A stretch of DNA of 64,000 nt from Cryptomeria japonica (taxonomy: Eukaryota > Streptophyta > Pinopsida > Cupressales > Cupressaceae): assembly GCF_030272615.1 (NCBI RefSeq), contig NC_081407.1, positions 147,187,744 through 147,251,743 of the forward strand, in the 5' to 3' direction. The notes below the pieces were generated by a model. It ran no database searches. It was not told where the DNA came from and worked only from the letters and a program-made list of their open reading frames with translations. Within the stretch, counting starts at the first letter, position 1. Every line of letters starts with the position of its first letter. The position numbers were made by a program, and so were the translations under genes. Positions 24,848 to 36,013 of the stretch are shown here, one piece after another.

Positions 24848-26465
24848 TGGTGCAGGGGAACTTAGAAATTTTTGTTGAGTTTGTTTTTACGATGTTGGAC
24901 TCATGTTCTTAGCTTTGTAATAAGGCCAACAGGGCATTGAGTGTGTGCTCAAATGATTGTAAGGGCCCTAAGAGTCTTTGTTTGGTCAATGTTGGCATGA
25001 GAGCTCTTAAGGGTGCCAAGTAGAGAATTTACTAGGATAAGTTATTTTTGGGGTAATGTAGGTTGTTTGGGGTTGTTTTGAGGTTAATAAGGTCATATGA
25101 GTCATTTGAAAGTGACCAAGTTTGGGTTTGAGAAAAGTTGCTCACCAATGCAACAAATTGCAAGAGTTACAAAAGTTGCTCATAGCAACTTTGCAACATT
25201 TTCATACACCAATAGCTAGTTGGTTGACACAATCAGTTGTGAGCATATGTAACTACTACAAGGAAAGTATAAGGCTTAGAAAATATAGATGATAACTAGT
25301 TGTTGAAGATTTGAAGCAAATAAAACAATTTTGGTTTCTCCATTTGGTGTGTTCTACCAAGTTATTGCCTGTTCTTTGCAATCTTGTATGGCCTGTATGG
25401 ATTAAGAATTCCAAACCAGGGTTATGGATTGTTAGAATGGTTTCTTACCTTCATTTTTCTTTTGGTTCGGAGTCTGTAAGTGTTGTAGTTTGTGAATAAT
25501 CTTCATTTTATTGCAGGCGGGTTCAAAGGTCCTCAAAACCAGGGTTTTGAGAGCAAAATGGCTCCAACCTAGCATTCCATGGTGGATATCCTCTCCGAAA
25601 CCTTGTAATGTTAGGTTTTTATGTATACTATGTTTTATTTTTGGTTTTGAGTTGAGGGAAGCTAAATCAAATATTTGCCACCATACCCTAGGCTTGGCAC
25701 AATGAGTTGGCAAGCATTGGGAATCATGGATAAGAGGCCCTAATTGGGTGAATCCGGTGGATGGAGGTGAAGTATGATTGGAATGGAATTCCATATATAA
25801 GTACAGAAGTAAAACCAACATTAGTTTACAAAGGGAATTGGATTGGTGAAGGTGTTTGAGAAAATCCCTACTTTTAAGGCCTAGGAAGGGGCAATTAGGC
25901 CTAATTAGCCCTATAAGGGTTATATATGTAAATGATAAAAACCACCTCCGATTTTGAGATATTGTATGTAAACCCCAAAAGGGTGTCTATAATGTTAAAG
26001 ATTTCATAGGGTTGTTAAGAAAGTTTAGCAGATAAATGCAGAATACCCTACTGACATGGCTATTAGAATTAGGTCTCCTATTAGTGCTAAAAGTGAAGCT
26101 TGTTTGTAAAACTTGGAATCAGTAAATGTAAAATCTCTTGAGAAAGGAGTAGGGTTGGTAATCCTTCCAAAAAACTCCATCCTTATTTGTGTATTTTGGG
26201 GAATTAAAATCCTATGGTAGAGGGGTTGAACTCTTAGGTTGAATGTGAAAGAGAGTGGGAAAACAAGGTCTCCTAAGAAAGAAAATGGAAGTCAGAAAAT
26301 AACAAGTGGTTATCCTAGCCTAAGGACCTTGGTAAGGTCATAGAGGGTAAATATTTAAGACCCTTGAAGGGTGTGGAGTGTAGAATCATTTTATGGTTCT
26401 TGTGTAGCTTGGAGGAGATATCTAGACAAGGTAGCACAAATAGGTGAGAGACAACTCACTCTACA
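24848..26465 (+). repeat. 5' LTR of the chromovirus
   Basis: 1618 bp, TGGTGCAGGGG to CACTCTACA. It is directly followed by TTAGA and the primer site. The 3' copy is 31910-33533. Confidence 0.9.
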
Positions 26466-26471
26466 TTAGAT

Positions 26472-26484
26472 TGGTATCAGAGCC
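26472..26484 (+). other. Primer binding site (tRNA-iMet)
   Basis: TGGTATCAGAGCC, the standard initiator-Met primer site, six bases after the LTR end. Confidence 0.9.
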
Positions 26485-27028
26485 AATTGATTGAACAAAA
26501 TGGTATATGTGAGACCCAGAGGTAGAGTCAAAAGCCAACAACATGCCACCAAATGCAATGAGCCAAGATGCCATCAGGAAGTTGGTCCAAGACATGCTTA
26601 TTGAAGCTCGGGAGGAAGAAACCAAGAAAGGCAAGGACAAAGTCACTAAATGAGGTGATGAAACTGATGATGAAGATGCAGATGTGATAGGAGTCATAAC
26701 AAAAAAGAAGGAGTTGGACAAAGATCAACAAATCTTTTTGGATTCCCTCAAGTCACTCAATAAATACAACATAGAAGGTTTACCTATCTACAATGGAAGC
26801 CTAAATAGAGAAGAGTTATTGGATTGGATAGAAGCCTTGAACAATCATTTTGAATACAAAGAAGTTGCAGAAGAAAAGAGGGTCAATTTGGGTAGGTCAA
26901 GATTGAAGAGATCAACCATAGTGTGGTGGAACATGATGCAAGAGGAAAGAGAACAAACCGAGAGGAAGAAGATCATCTCTTGGGAGAGAATGAAGATTAG
27001 GATTAAAACTCAATTTCCACCTATAGAC

Positions 27029-27841
27029 TGTTGGCATATGCACACTCCAATGAGACATTGTATGTGATTGAAGGTTTTGTCATTGATGGCAACCTTACAA
27101 TCCTATGGCACCGGCAAGGCATTACACCGACAAGATAGTTCACCGGCATCAACAGATCACACTCTACACTGGCACTGACATAGATAAAGGAAGCATACCG
27201 GCATATAGGCCGACAAGATTTTTGTTATATTATATTTTGTTTATTATTGTAAAAACCTTGTAAGCTGACTTGGCAAGTTGTAAAATGACTTATATATAAA
27301 AGAGATCATTGTAGACATTTTGAAAGTAATGAAAGTGAAAAAGGAAGATATTAGGTAGAGCTATTATGCGAAATATAGGTTAAAGGTTTTATATAAAGAA
27401 CAGAGCAGAAACCAGTACTGGATTAGGCATTATAGATGCTATTGTAAAGTAGTACAAGATATTGGATTTGTATAATCCACATTGTAAGTCAGTGAGACTT
27501 CCCATTGAGCAATGAGCTCTAGGCAGTTGGTCTTCGCGCATGTGCAGGCCTTCCCGCATGTACAGGCCCCTCTTTTGTAAGTAATATTCTCTTATTGGCC
27601 AGTAAGTGGATATTGTGGGTCACAAATCCCACCGAGGTTTTTCCCACACCGGGTTTCCTCGTTAAATCGTTGTTTCACGGTGTGCTTTTCATATGGATGT
27701 TTTTAATTCTATTTATTTCATTATTTCTTGCATACTGGTACACTATTATAATATGTTCTGCATGTTTTAAGTTGAGAAATTCTAATTACCGGTTAGATAC
27801 TGATTCACCCCCCCCTCTTAGTATCTGTGAGTTTCCTAACA
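27029..27841 (+). mobile_element. Solo Ty1/copia LTR inside the chromovirus gag
   Basis: TGTTGGCATATG to TTTCCTAACA, 813 bp, flanked by identical TAGAC at 27024-27028 and 27842-27846. Ignoring the LTR and one TAGAC, the gag codons read P-P-I-D-Y-K-V with no shift, so the insertion is simple. A TATA-like TATATATAAAAG is near 27290 and the C-run hairpin lies 15 bases before the end. The 200-residue open frame at 27595-28197 is an artefact joining LTR and gag. Confidence 0.95.
27795..27826 (+). repeat. C-run hairpin of copia LTR
   Basis: Arms AGATACTGA (27795-27803) and TTAGTATCT (27818-27826), one G-T wobble, around a 14-base loop with eight C. Confidence 0.75.
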
Positions 27842-28539
27842 TAGACTATAAGGTACAAATGCACAAGAGGTTGCATAATTTGAAACAAAGAGAAATGGAT
27901 GTGAGCACCTATACAGAGGAATTTAACAAACTTACCCTAAGAGCTAGGAAGCAAGAGGAAGAAGTGGAGAAGGTTGCAAGGTACTTAAATGGTCGTAGAC
28001 AAAACATTCAAGATGAGATCAACATGATAGCACCTAACATAATCCATAAATGCTTTCAGTTAGCCTTGAGATCAGAAGATAAGATCAAAAGGAAAGGTGA
28101 ACATAATCAAAGGGGCAAAGGTGGCAGAGGTTATAGAGGAAGAGGCACCTTTGGAAGGGGCTATAACCTCAGCAAGAATGAAGAAGGAAATCAATAAGAG
28201 AGTGGTGGTGATAATCCTAACAAAGGAGGATAGTTTAGAGGCAACTCTAGAGGGAAAAATAGCTATAGAGGTAGATTTGGCAATTCGGGAAGATGAACCA
28301 CAGCCTTCACTAGAAAATGCTACAATTGTCATAAAGTGGGGCATACCATGAGCCAATATCTTGAAAAGACTTCAATCTCTCACATGGGAGAAAGGAGAAC
28401 TCAATTGGTGCAAGAAGAAGACTATCAAAGTGTTACCTCACCAATCAGCAAAGCAGGACTAGTCCTAGATGGAGAGAATTTGATGCTAAGAAGGACCTTG
28501 TTGAAGGTACCATAGTCCAAAGAACCTACTCAAAGGAAA

Positions 28540-28990
28540 ACACTTTTCAAAACCACCTGCAGATCTCATGGTAATATTTGTAAAGTTATAGTGGATTCAA
28601 GGTCTATTGAGAACATTGTAGCAATTGAGATGGTAAACAAACTAAAATTTAAAAGGTTGCACATGTACCACCCCCTATAAGGTGTCTTGGTTAAGTAAAG
28701 GTTAGCATGTGCTTGTAGATGAGAAAACTTGGGTAGATTTTGAAATAGGAGATTACAAGGATAGTGTGTTATGTGACATATTTCCCATGGATACATGCCA
28801 CTTGTTGTTGGGATGCCCTTGGTAGTATGATGTCAAAGCCATACATGATGGGGAGAAGAATTCCTATGTTATCACCAAGGAGGGTAGAAAGTTTCAAATG
28901 CATCCCTTGATCGATTAGGGTGAAGAAAGACATGTTGGATCAAGTGTTCTGTTACTCAGTGGGAAAGAGTCATTGAAGTTGTTAAAGAAT
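28540..28990 (+). pseudogene. Chromovirus aspartic protease region
   Basis: CKVIVDSRSIENIVAIEMV near 28575-28635 matches the retropepsin site of gypsy elements, but the expected D-S-G is D-S-R, so the catalytic motif is lost. The later LLLG-P-W-type block is visible near 28800 (HLLLGCPW pattern, broken). Many stops follow. Confidence 0.7.
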
Positions 28991-29017
28991 GAAGGGAACC
29001 AATGATGTTTTCTCATA

Positions 29018-30400
29018 GTGAAACCCAAAGAAGAGACAAAGACTGAAACCAAACTCGTGATACCTCAAGAGGTGCAGACCTTGCCAGACTGGTACAAAGA
29101 CATAGTTGACAATGAGATACCAAATGCCTTACCTTCTATGAGATATGTTAACTATCAGATAGACCTCATACGTGGTTCAAATTTTCCAAACAAAGTTGAT
29201 TACAAAATGACACCTACTCAAAATGAGGAAATTACAAAGAAACTGTAGGAATTGCTAGATAAGGGGTTGATAAAGAAGAGTGGATGGCAAGTGGAGGATG
29301 TGCACCGATTCAAGGGCCATAAACAAAATCATAATTAGATACCAGTTTCCAATGCCAAGGATTGAGGATCTAATGGACTACCTAGGTGGAGCTTGCTACT
29401 TTTCTAAGGTGGATTTGCAATTAGGTTATCATCAAATTAGGATCATACCTGGTGATGAAAGAAAGACAACCTTTAATACAAATGAGGGGCTATATGAATG
29501 GTTGGTGATGCCCTTTGGGCTTAGAAATGCACCTAGCACCTTCATGAGACTCATGAATGAAGTTCTTGCAGAGTTCATTAGTAAGTTTGTCATTGTTTAT
29601 CTTGATGACATTCTAATTTTTAGTAGGTCAAAGGAGGAGCATATCAAACATTTGAATCAAGTTTTGAGGAAGCTACATCAAGAGAGGTTGATGATCAACT
29701 TGGATAAATGTGATTTTTTCAAATATAAATGGGTGTATCTTGGTTTTGTAGTTTCTCAAGGAAATGGATCCATCAAAAGTGGAAGCAATAGTGAATTGGT
29801 CTACTCCTAAGTCAATAGGAGATGTAAGAAGTTTCCATGGTTTGTCTTCTTTTTATAGGAAGTTCATTAGAGGTTTTAGACATGTGTGTGTACCTATCAT
29901 GAACACCATCAAAGGTGGGATAAAATGTCAATTTGACTGGACTAGTGTAGCAGAGAAGGGGTTTGAGTTGTTAAAACAAAAGGTAGCAGAACTCCCTTAC
30001 CTTAGGCTCCCTGATTTTAATCCCCCTTTCACTGTGGAGTGTGATGCTAGCAAGTTTTCTATAGGGGCCATTTTGAGCCAAGAATGTCACTCGATTGCAT
30101 TTTTCTTTGAGAAGCTCAATGAAGAAAAACAAAAGTATTCTACCTATGATCTAGAGTTGTATTCTATGGTGCAAGCACCCAAGAAGTGGTGGTATTATCT
30201 ATTACCTAAAGAGTTCATAGTCTACACTGATAATCATGCACTTAGTTTTTTGAATGGGCAGGAAAAATTGAATCAAAGACACCTTAAGTGGGTTGAGTAT
30301 TTCTAGGCCTACACCTTTTCTATCAAGCACAAGAAAGGAGTCACCAATAAGGTAGCAAATTCCTTAAGTAGAAGGGTTCTAACCATTCAAGAGGTGAAAC
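29018..30400 (+). pseudogene. Chromovirus reverse transcriptase and RNase H
   Basis: MRYVNYQIDLIRGSNFPNKV opens the RT. At about 29278 roughly 16 codons seen in the sister element (the SPCAVPTVLAPKK block, 38419-38457) are deleted with a shift. Then [34 protein letters not shown] and the catalytic [12 protein letters not shown] (near 29595-29630) are intact. A second shift near 29763 leads to [20 protein letters not shown], then RNase H: FTVECDASKFSIGAILSQE and FIVYTDNHALSFLNGQEKL (to 30306), then FSIKHKKGVTNKVANSLSRR after a TAG at 30304. The enzyme is dead because of the deletion, shifts and stops. Confidence 0.9.
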
Positions 30401-30559
30401 TACAAATTGTGGGGTTAAATGACCTCAAAGACCTCTATCAAGGTGACAAAGATTTTGGTGAAGCATATTATGTTTTCTCAAAGTTTTCTAATGCTTGTCA
30501 TGTTGCCCATTCTGATTTTATGTTGCAAGAAGGTTTTTTGATTAAAGGACACCTACTTT

Positions 30560-31636
30560 ACATACCATAGAGCTCTATGAGAGACAATATCATTAAGGAG
30601 AAGCATCAAGGTAGTCTAAGTGGACATTTTGGTCTTGACAAGACCTTAGAGTAGGTTGGCAGGTTCTACCATTGGCCTAGATTATAGACATATGTTAGGA
30701 AGTTTGTGGAGCAATGTCCTATTTTTCAGAGGGCTAAGGGTACCTCCAACAATGTAGGGTTATATCAACCTCTTGCCATACCAACAAGGGCATGGGAGTG
30801 TGTGAGTATGGAATTTGTCCTTGGTTTACCTAGAACTCCAAGAGGATATGACAATGTCTATGTCATAGTGGATAGATTCAACAAGATGACACACTTTGTG
30901 CCTTGCAAATGCACTAATGATGCCTCCCACATAGTAGGGTTGTTCTTCAAAGAGATTGTAAGGATCCATGGTTTACCTCTTAGCATTGTGAGTGATAGAG
31001 ACAAAATTTGTGAGCCACTTTTGGCGAAACTTGTGCAAGAAACTTGGTACCAACCTTTCTTTTTAATCTACATACCATCCACAATCTGATGGTGAAGCTG
31101 AAGTAGTGAATAGGTCATTGGGTAATTTACTAAGATGTCTCACCAAACAACATTGTCAAGCTTGGGATCTAGTATTGGGACAAGCAGAATATGCCTACAA
31201 TGACTCTATCAACAGGAGAATAGGTCGAAGTCCATTTGAGATTATATATAGATGTCATCCAAGGGGTATTTTAGAACTCAAAGATCTCAATTCCATGGAC
31301 AATAGGAGTGCTCAAGGGGAAAACTTTACAGAGAATATGAAGGAGATCCATGAACAAGTCAAGAAAACATTGTAGCAGAACAATGAGAAATACAAGACAC
31401 AAGCAAACAAAATAAGAAGAGAAGTACACTACAAGGTAGGTGATCTAGTTATGGCCTATCTAAGAAAGGAGAGACTCCCTAAGGGGCAGCCTAGCAAATT
31501 ATGCATGAAGAAGATTGGACCTCTTAAGGTTGTGCATAAGTTTGGCAACAACGCCTATGAGGTGGAACTGCCAGCAAACATGGGAATATCACCAATCTTT
31601 AATGTGTCTAATTTGTATCAATATAAAGGAACTTAG
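30560..31636 (+). pseudogene. Chromovirus integrase
   Basis: An HHCC-like zinc region ([30 protein letters not shown], with the second-last Cys changed to Phe) precedes the DDE core. [17 protein letters not shown] has the first Asp and [11 protein letters not shown] the second; PSTI* then a shift precedes the Glu region near 31085-31110. QAEYAYNDSINRRIGRSPFE follows in another frame, and the GPY/F-type end GPLKVVHKFGNNAYEVELP at 31520-31580. Frameshifts near 31089 and TAG at 31374 break it. Confidence 0.85.
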
Positions 31637-31659
31637 TCAGTTGCAAACCAAGAAGATCC

Positions 31660-31890
31660 TACTACTACTGAAGATGTAGAATGGATACAAGACCTACCTC
31701 CAAGCCAACTGATGACATTGGATTGCATTCTAGATTCCAAGATTGTTAAAAGGACTAGAAAAGGAGTCTATAGAGACTATCTGGTTAAATAGACAAGTCT
31801 CCCTGAATTTAAAGCTACATGGATGTCAGAAGGAGATATACTACAACATGTAACCAATGTTCAAGCCCTATCCACTCAAGGGACTTGAGT
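31660..31890 (+). pseudogene. Chromodomain-like C-terminal end of the integrase
   Basis: LDCILDSKIVKRTRKGVYRD then YLVK*TSLPEFKATWMSEGD. This fits the chromodomain pattern ILDSR-x-YLVKWKG-x-TW found at the integrase end of chromoviruses, where it can steer insertion to chromatin marks. The TAG replaces the expected Trp. Confidence 0.7.
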
Positions 31891-31909
31891 CTTTCCTACC
31901 CTGTAAGTA

Positions 31910-33533
31910 TGGTGCAGGGGTACTTAGCAATTTTTGTTGAGTTTCTTTTCAGAATGTTAGAGTCTTGTTCTTAGCTTTTTAATAAGGCCAAGAGGACATT
32001 AAGTGTGTGTTCAAATTATTGTAAGGGCCCTAAGAGTCTTTGTTTGGCCAATGTTGGCATGAGAGCTCTTAAGGGTGCTAAGTAGAGCATTTACTAGGAT
32101 AAGTTGTTTTTGGGGTAATGTAGGTTGGTTGGGGTTGTTTTGAGGTTGTTAAGGTCATAAGAGTCATTTGAAAGTGACCAAGTTTGGGTTTGAGAAAAGT
32201 TCCTCACCAATGCAACAAATCACAAAAGTTACAAAAGTTGCTCATAGCAACTTTGCAACATTTTCATACACCAACAACTAGTTGGTTGAGACAATCGGTT
32301 GTGAGCATATGTAACTACTCCAAGGCCAATATAAGGCTTGGAAAAGACCGATGATATCCTATTGTTGAAGATCTGAAGCAAATAAAACAATTTTGGTTTC
32401 TCCATTTGGTGTGTTCTACCGAGTTATTGCCTATTCTTTGCAAGCTTGTTCGACCTGGACGGTTTGAGAATTTCAAAACAGGGTCATGGATTGTTGGACT
32501 GGTGTCTTACCTTCATTTTTTCATTTTTGTTTTGAAGTGTTGAAGTGTTGTAGTTTGTGAATAATCTTCACTTTATTGCAGGTGGGTTCAAAGGTCCTAA
32601 AAAATAGGGTTTCAAGAGCAAAATAGCTCCAACCTAACATTCCATGGTGGATATCCTCTTTGAAACCTTGTGTAATGTTAGATTGTTATGTATACTATAT
32701 TTTATTTTTGGTTTTGAGTCAGGGGAAGCTAAATAAAATATTTGCCACCATACATACCCTAGGTTTGGCATGGTGAGATGGCAAGCATTAGGAATCATGG
32801 ATAACAGGCCCTAATTGGGTGAATCTGGTGGATGGATGTGAAGTATGATTGAATGGAATTACATATGGAATTAAAAACCTAAAACCAACATTAGTTCACA
32901 AAGGCAATTGGACTGGTGAAGGTGTTTGAGCAAATCCCTACTTTTTAGGCCTAGGAAGGGGCAATTAGGCCTAATTATCCCTATAAGGGTTAGATATGTT
33001 AGTGACAAAACCCACCTCTAGCTTTGAGATATTGTATGTAAAACCCAAAAGGGTGTCTGGAATATAAAAGAGTTCATAGGGTTGTTAAGGAAGTTTAGTA
33101 GATAAATGCAGAATACCCCGCTGACAGGGCTACTAGAATTAGGTCTCCTATTAGGCCTAAAAGTGCTTTGTGTGTAAAACTTGGAATCGGTAAATGTAAA
33201 AGCTCTTGAGAAAGGAGTAGGGTTGGGAATCCTTCCAAAACCATCCATCCTTATGTGTGTAGTGTGGGGAATGAAGATCCTGTGGTAGAGGGGTTGAACT
33301 CTAAGGTTGAATGTGAAAGGGAGTGGGAGAAAAAGGTCTCCTAAGCAAGAAAATGGAACTCAGAAAACAACAAGTGCTTATCCTAGCCTAAGGACCTTGT
33401 GAAGGTTAGAGAGGGTAACTCTTGTAGACCCTTGGAGAGTGTGAGGTGTAGAATCATTGGATGATTCTTATGTAGCTTGGAGGAGATATCTAGACAAGAT
33501 AGCACAAATAGGTGAGAGACAACTCACTCTACA
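31910..33533 (+). repeat. 3' LTR of the chromovirus
   Basis: 1624 bp, TGGTGCAGGGG to CACTCTACA, paired with 24848-26465. Its last 404 bases are duplicated again at 33742-34145. Confidence 0.9.
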
Positions 33534-33624
33534 TCACTCCCCCTATCTCTCTCCCCTCTCTCTCTCTCTCCTCCCCCCTCTCCCTCCCTCCCCCCTCTCT
33601 CTCTCTCTCCTAATATCTCTCTCC

Positions 33625-33656
<32 letters not shown>

Positions 33657-34243
33657 CACTCCCCCCTTTCCCTCTCCCTAATATCATATACTAATATATT
33701 TATAAATTAATATATTGTATAATAATATATTATATATAGGGCTACTAGAATTAGGTCTCCTATTAGGCCTAAAAGTTCTTTGTGTGTAAAACTTGGAATT
33801 GGTAAATGTCAAAGCTCTTGAGAAAGGAGTAGGGTTGGGAATCCTTCCAAAACCATCCATCCTTATGTGTGTAGTGTGGGGAATGAAGATCCTATGGTAG
33901 AGGGGTTGAACTCTCAGGTTGAATGTGAAAGGGAGTGGGAGAAAAAGGTCTCCTAAGCAAGAAAATGGAACTCAGAAAACAACAAATGCTTATCCTAGCC
34001 TAAGGACCTTGCAAAGGTTAGAGAGGGTAACTCTTGCAGACCCTTGGAGGGTGTGGTGTAGAATCACTGGATGACTCTTATGTAGCTTGGAGGAGATATC
34101 TAGACAAGATAGCACAAATAGGTGAGAGACAACTCACTCTACATCACTCCCCCTCTCTCTCTCCCCTCTCTCTCTCTCCCCTCCCCCCTCTCCCTCCCTC
34201 CCCCCTCTCTCTCTCTCCTAATATCTCTCTCCCTCTCCCCTCC

Positions 34244-34296
<53 letters not shown>

Positions 34297-34370
34297 CCCT
34301 CTCCCTCTCCCTAATATCATATACTAATATATTTATAAATTAATATATTGTATAATAATATATGATATCT
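33130..34370. repeat. Tandem duplication of LTR tail plus CT and AT tracts, period about 612
   Basis: Copy 1 (33130-33738) holds the last 404 bases of the 3' LTR, a CT-rich tract and an AT tract with TTTATAAATTAATATATTG. Copy 2 (about 33742-34370) repeats all three with few changes and a longer (CT)n run. The Ser/Leu/Pro-rich frames at 33457 and 34034 are translations of the CT tract. The duplication must postdate the chromovirus insertion. Confidence 0.9.
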
Positions 34371-34431
34371 TAATATATTAATAAACAATATATTAATTAT
34401 GTGCAAAATTAATTATTGAATTTACTTATTA

Positions 34432-34466
34432 AAATTGGATATCTGATATAATCAGATATCCAATTT
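34432..34466. repeat. GATATC-type internal palindrome, copy 3 (perfect)
   Basis: AAATTGGATATCTGAT (34432-34447) and its exact reverse complement (34451-34466) around ATA. Confidence 0.85.
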
Positions 34467-35351
34467 CTATTGTACAAATTTCAAATTTGAAATTTTGGCT
34501 CGGGCTTTCTTTGGGATTTGGCTTTGGAAGTGACAAGCCTAGAAAGTCAACTGAAAAACCGCATTTTTCAATATTCCTTGATTTTCCAAACTTTACACTA
34601 GTGGCTGGCAAATTTTTTTATAGCCAAAATTGATAAAATGAAAAGGGTTTTTTAAGGAAATTCTCAATTTTCCAGCAATATAAGGCCTATCTTATTTTGA
34701 CTTAAATAAATAATTATTAATTGTTTTCTAATTGAATTCTGACAAAAGTCTTGATTGATAGACTGATTGAAAAACACTCATAACTTTCAAACAGTATAAC
34801 ATTTTTTGAATCCAAAATATGCGTCACATCCTATGTTTCATCTACTGTAGGGAAATTTTTTTTTTAAAAATGATTTTCGTAAGGTTTTAACCAAGTTAAG
34901 GTGGTCAGATGTAGGAGTTTCTGAATTTATGAAAAAATATAGTAAAAAATTCATAAATAATTATTTACTTTATAAAAAATTATAAAAAAAATATGTGTCA
35001 CATCTGGACATGGCTCTAATAATTATATTATAAATCTTATAAAAAATTATTATGATTTGATTGTGATTAGGGTGGTCAGACATACGCCTACTTCTTATCT
35101 TTTTGCTGAAATTTTAGTACCATTGCATTGAAATTTGAAATTTTCATCAAATAGGATTTTTTTTTTTCCAAAAAAAAACTAGTAGCTTAGAAACTACATT
35201 CAATTTTCTATAGATTCTCTTCTTACATATTTTAAAAATAATGGTGATAACTTATTCCAATTTTCATGTCAAGTTGCATAACTCTGATTTTCTGAAATTT
35301 CATTGCCACTTAAGGGCCTATTTTTTCACACCATGATCCTGCACATACCCC
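34467..35351. other. Right end region of the DNA transposon
   Basis: No gene seen; AT-rich with A and T runs. It ends with the inverted terminus CATGATCCTGCACATACCCC at 35332-35351. Confidence 0.5.
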
Positions 35352-35354
35352 TGA

Positions 35355-36013
35355 CTTGAGTACATGTTTAATCTTTTGTGTCATTTTCTTGAAGCTGACA
35401 TGATGAATTCCTAAATTGGTGATGCGAATATATAAGATAGGTTTATTCAAGATCATTTTAGTGATTGAGAAGTGTGTGTGATGTGTGTATGATCGATTGT
35501 GCATAGTTTCACGTGTGCAAGGTGAAGATTTGTGTTCCGATATGGTGTAAAATATCATAATAGAGCAGTGTTGTAGAGTTGAATAAGATACAATATTTCA
35601 TGCTTAACCAAAACTATTTTGGCATATGTAGATTTTGTTTATCAGTTCAAACATTCCAATTATTATATGTAATCATTTTCTAAGGTAGTGAGCATTTTGA
35701 GGTTGTAGCCCTTACTTCTAAATGAGTAGCAAGATCTAGACAGTGTGCTTGAATGCATGTGCATTCTCCTTATGTAATATTTTTATACTTCTAACAGAGT
35801 ATATTAATATTGTGGATTTGAATCCCACCATGGTTTTTCCCTTAACCGAGTTTCCACATAAAAATCCTAGTGTTATGGTGTTATTATTACTTGCTTTGTG
35901 TTCTACACTTTTCTTTTATTCAGCTACATTAAGTGGTTTAGAGGACAAATTAAGAATGTTAAAATTCCAAAACACTGATTCACCCCCCCTCTCAGTGTTC
36001 CTTGATTCAAACA
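35355..36013 (+). mobile_element. Copia 3' LTR, right half
   Basis: It continues the LTR begun at 14451: TATA-like ATATATAAG near 35428, GTTTTTCCC leader motif near 35834, the C-run hairpin (35971-35999) and end TTCAAACA at 36013. The TATA-to-end distance (about 585) matches the LTRs at 619-1743 and 4049-5187. Confidence 0.65.
35971..35999 (+). repeat. C-run hairpin of copia LTR
   Basis: Perfect 8-base arms AACACTGA and TCAGTGTT around a 13-base loop with seven C. Confidence 0.75.

Larger units (their letters stand above)
26500..28370 (+). pseudogene. Chromovirus gag, interrupted by a solo LTR
   Basis: Start ATG 26500 (MVYVRPRGRVKSQQ); the frame shifts early to MSQDAIRKLVQDMLIEAREE. The capsid region reads NIEGLPIYNGSLNREELLDW, then WNMMQEEREQTERKKIISWE up to 27028. 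The solo LTR 27029-27841 interrupts it, and the protein resumes YKVQMHKRLHNLKQREMDV and STYTEEFNKLTLRAR (27847 on), as in Retrotrans_gag domains. An RGKGGRGYRGRG basic stretch follows near 28110. The zinc knuckle KCYNCHKVGHTMSQY near 28317-28360 has its last Cys replaced by Tyr. Several stops are present. Confidence 0.85.
24848..33533 (+). mobile_element. Ty3/gypsy chromovirus, full length with LTRs
   Basis: 5' LTR, PBS, gag, protease, RT-RNase H, integrase, chromodomain-like end and 3' LTR are all present in order. Both flanks are CT-rich satellite; a target duplication is not clear (CTCCT and TCACT). A copia solo LTR interrupts gag. The LTRs differ by about 23 changes in the first 265 aligned bases by hand count (roughly 9 percent), so the insertion is old. 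Confidence 0.9.
14915..35351. mobile_element. Large DNA transposon with inverted ends, carrying nested insertions
   Basis: The left end reads GGGTTAGTGCAGGATCATGG (14915-14934). The right end, read on the minus strand from 35351, is GGGGTATGTGCAGGATCATG. Both contain AAGTGGCAATG a little further in. A copia LTR resumes beyond the right end, which supports these boundaries. Flanks TAA (14912-14914) and TGA (35352-35354) could be a decayed 3-bp target duplication, but this is weak. Without the 8.7-kb chromovirus the element would be about 11.7 kb. Contents: a + strand spliced gene at left, a 360-bp tandem repeat, a minus-strand transposase-like gene, a fold-back satellite, and internal palindromes. 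I cannot assign a superfamily. Confidence 0.55.

Noticed and set aside
27595-28197. 200-codon open frame
   Set aside because: It starts inside a solo LTR and runs into gag; the LTR boundary and TAGAC duplication show it is a junction artefact.
33457-34343. Ser/Leu/Pro-rich open frames
   Set aside because: They are translations of CT microsatellite, with no conserved domain.
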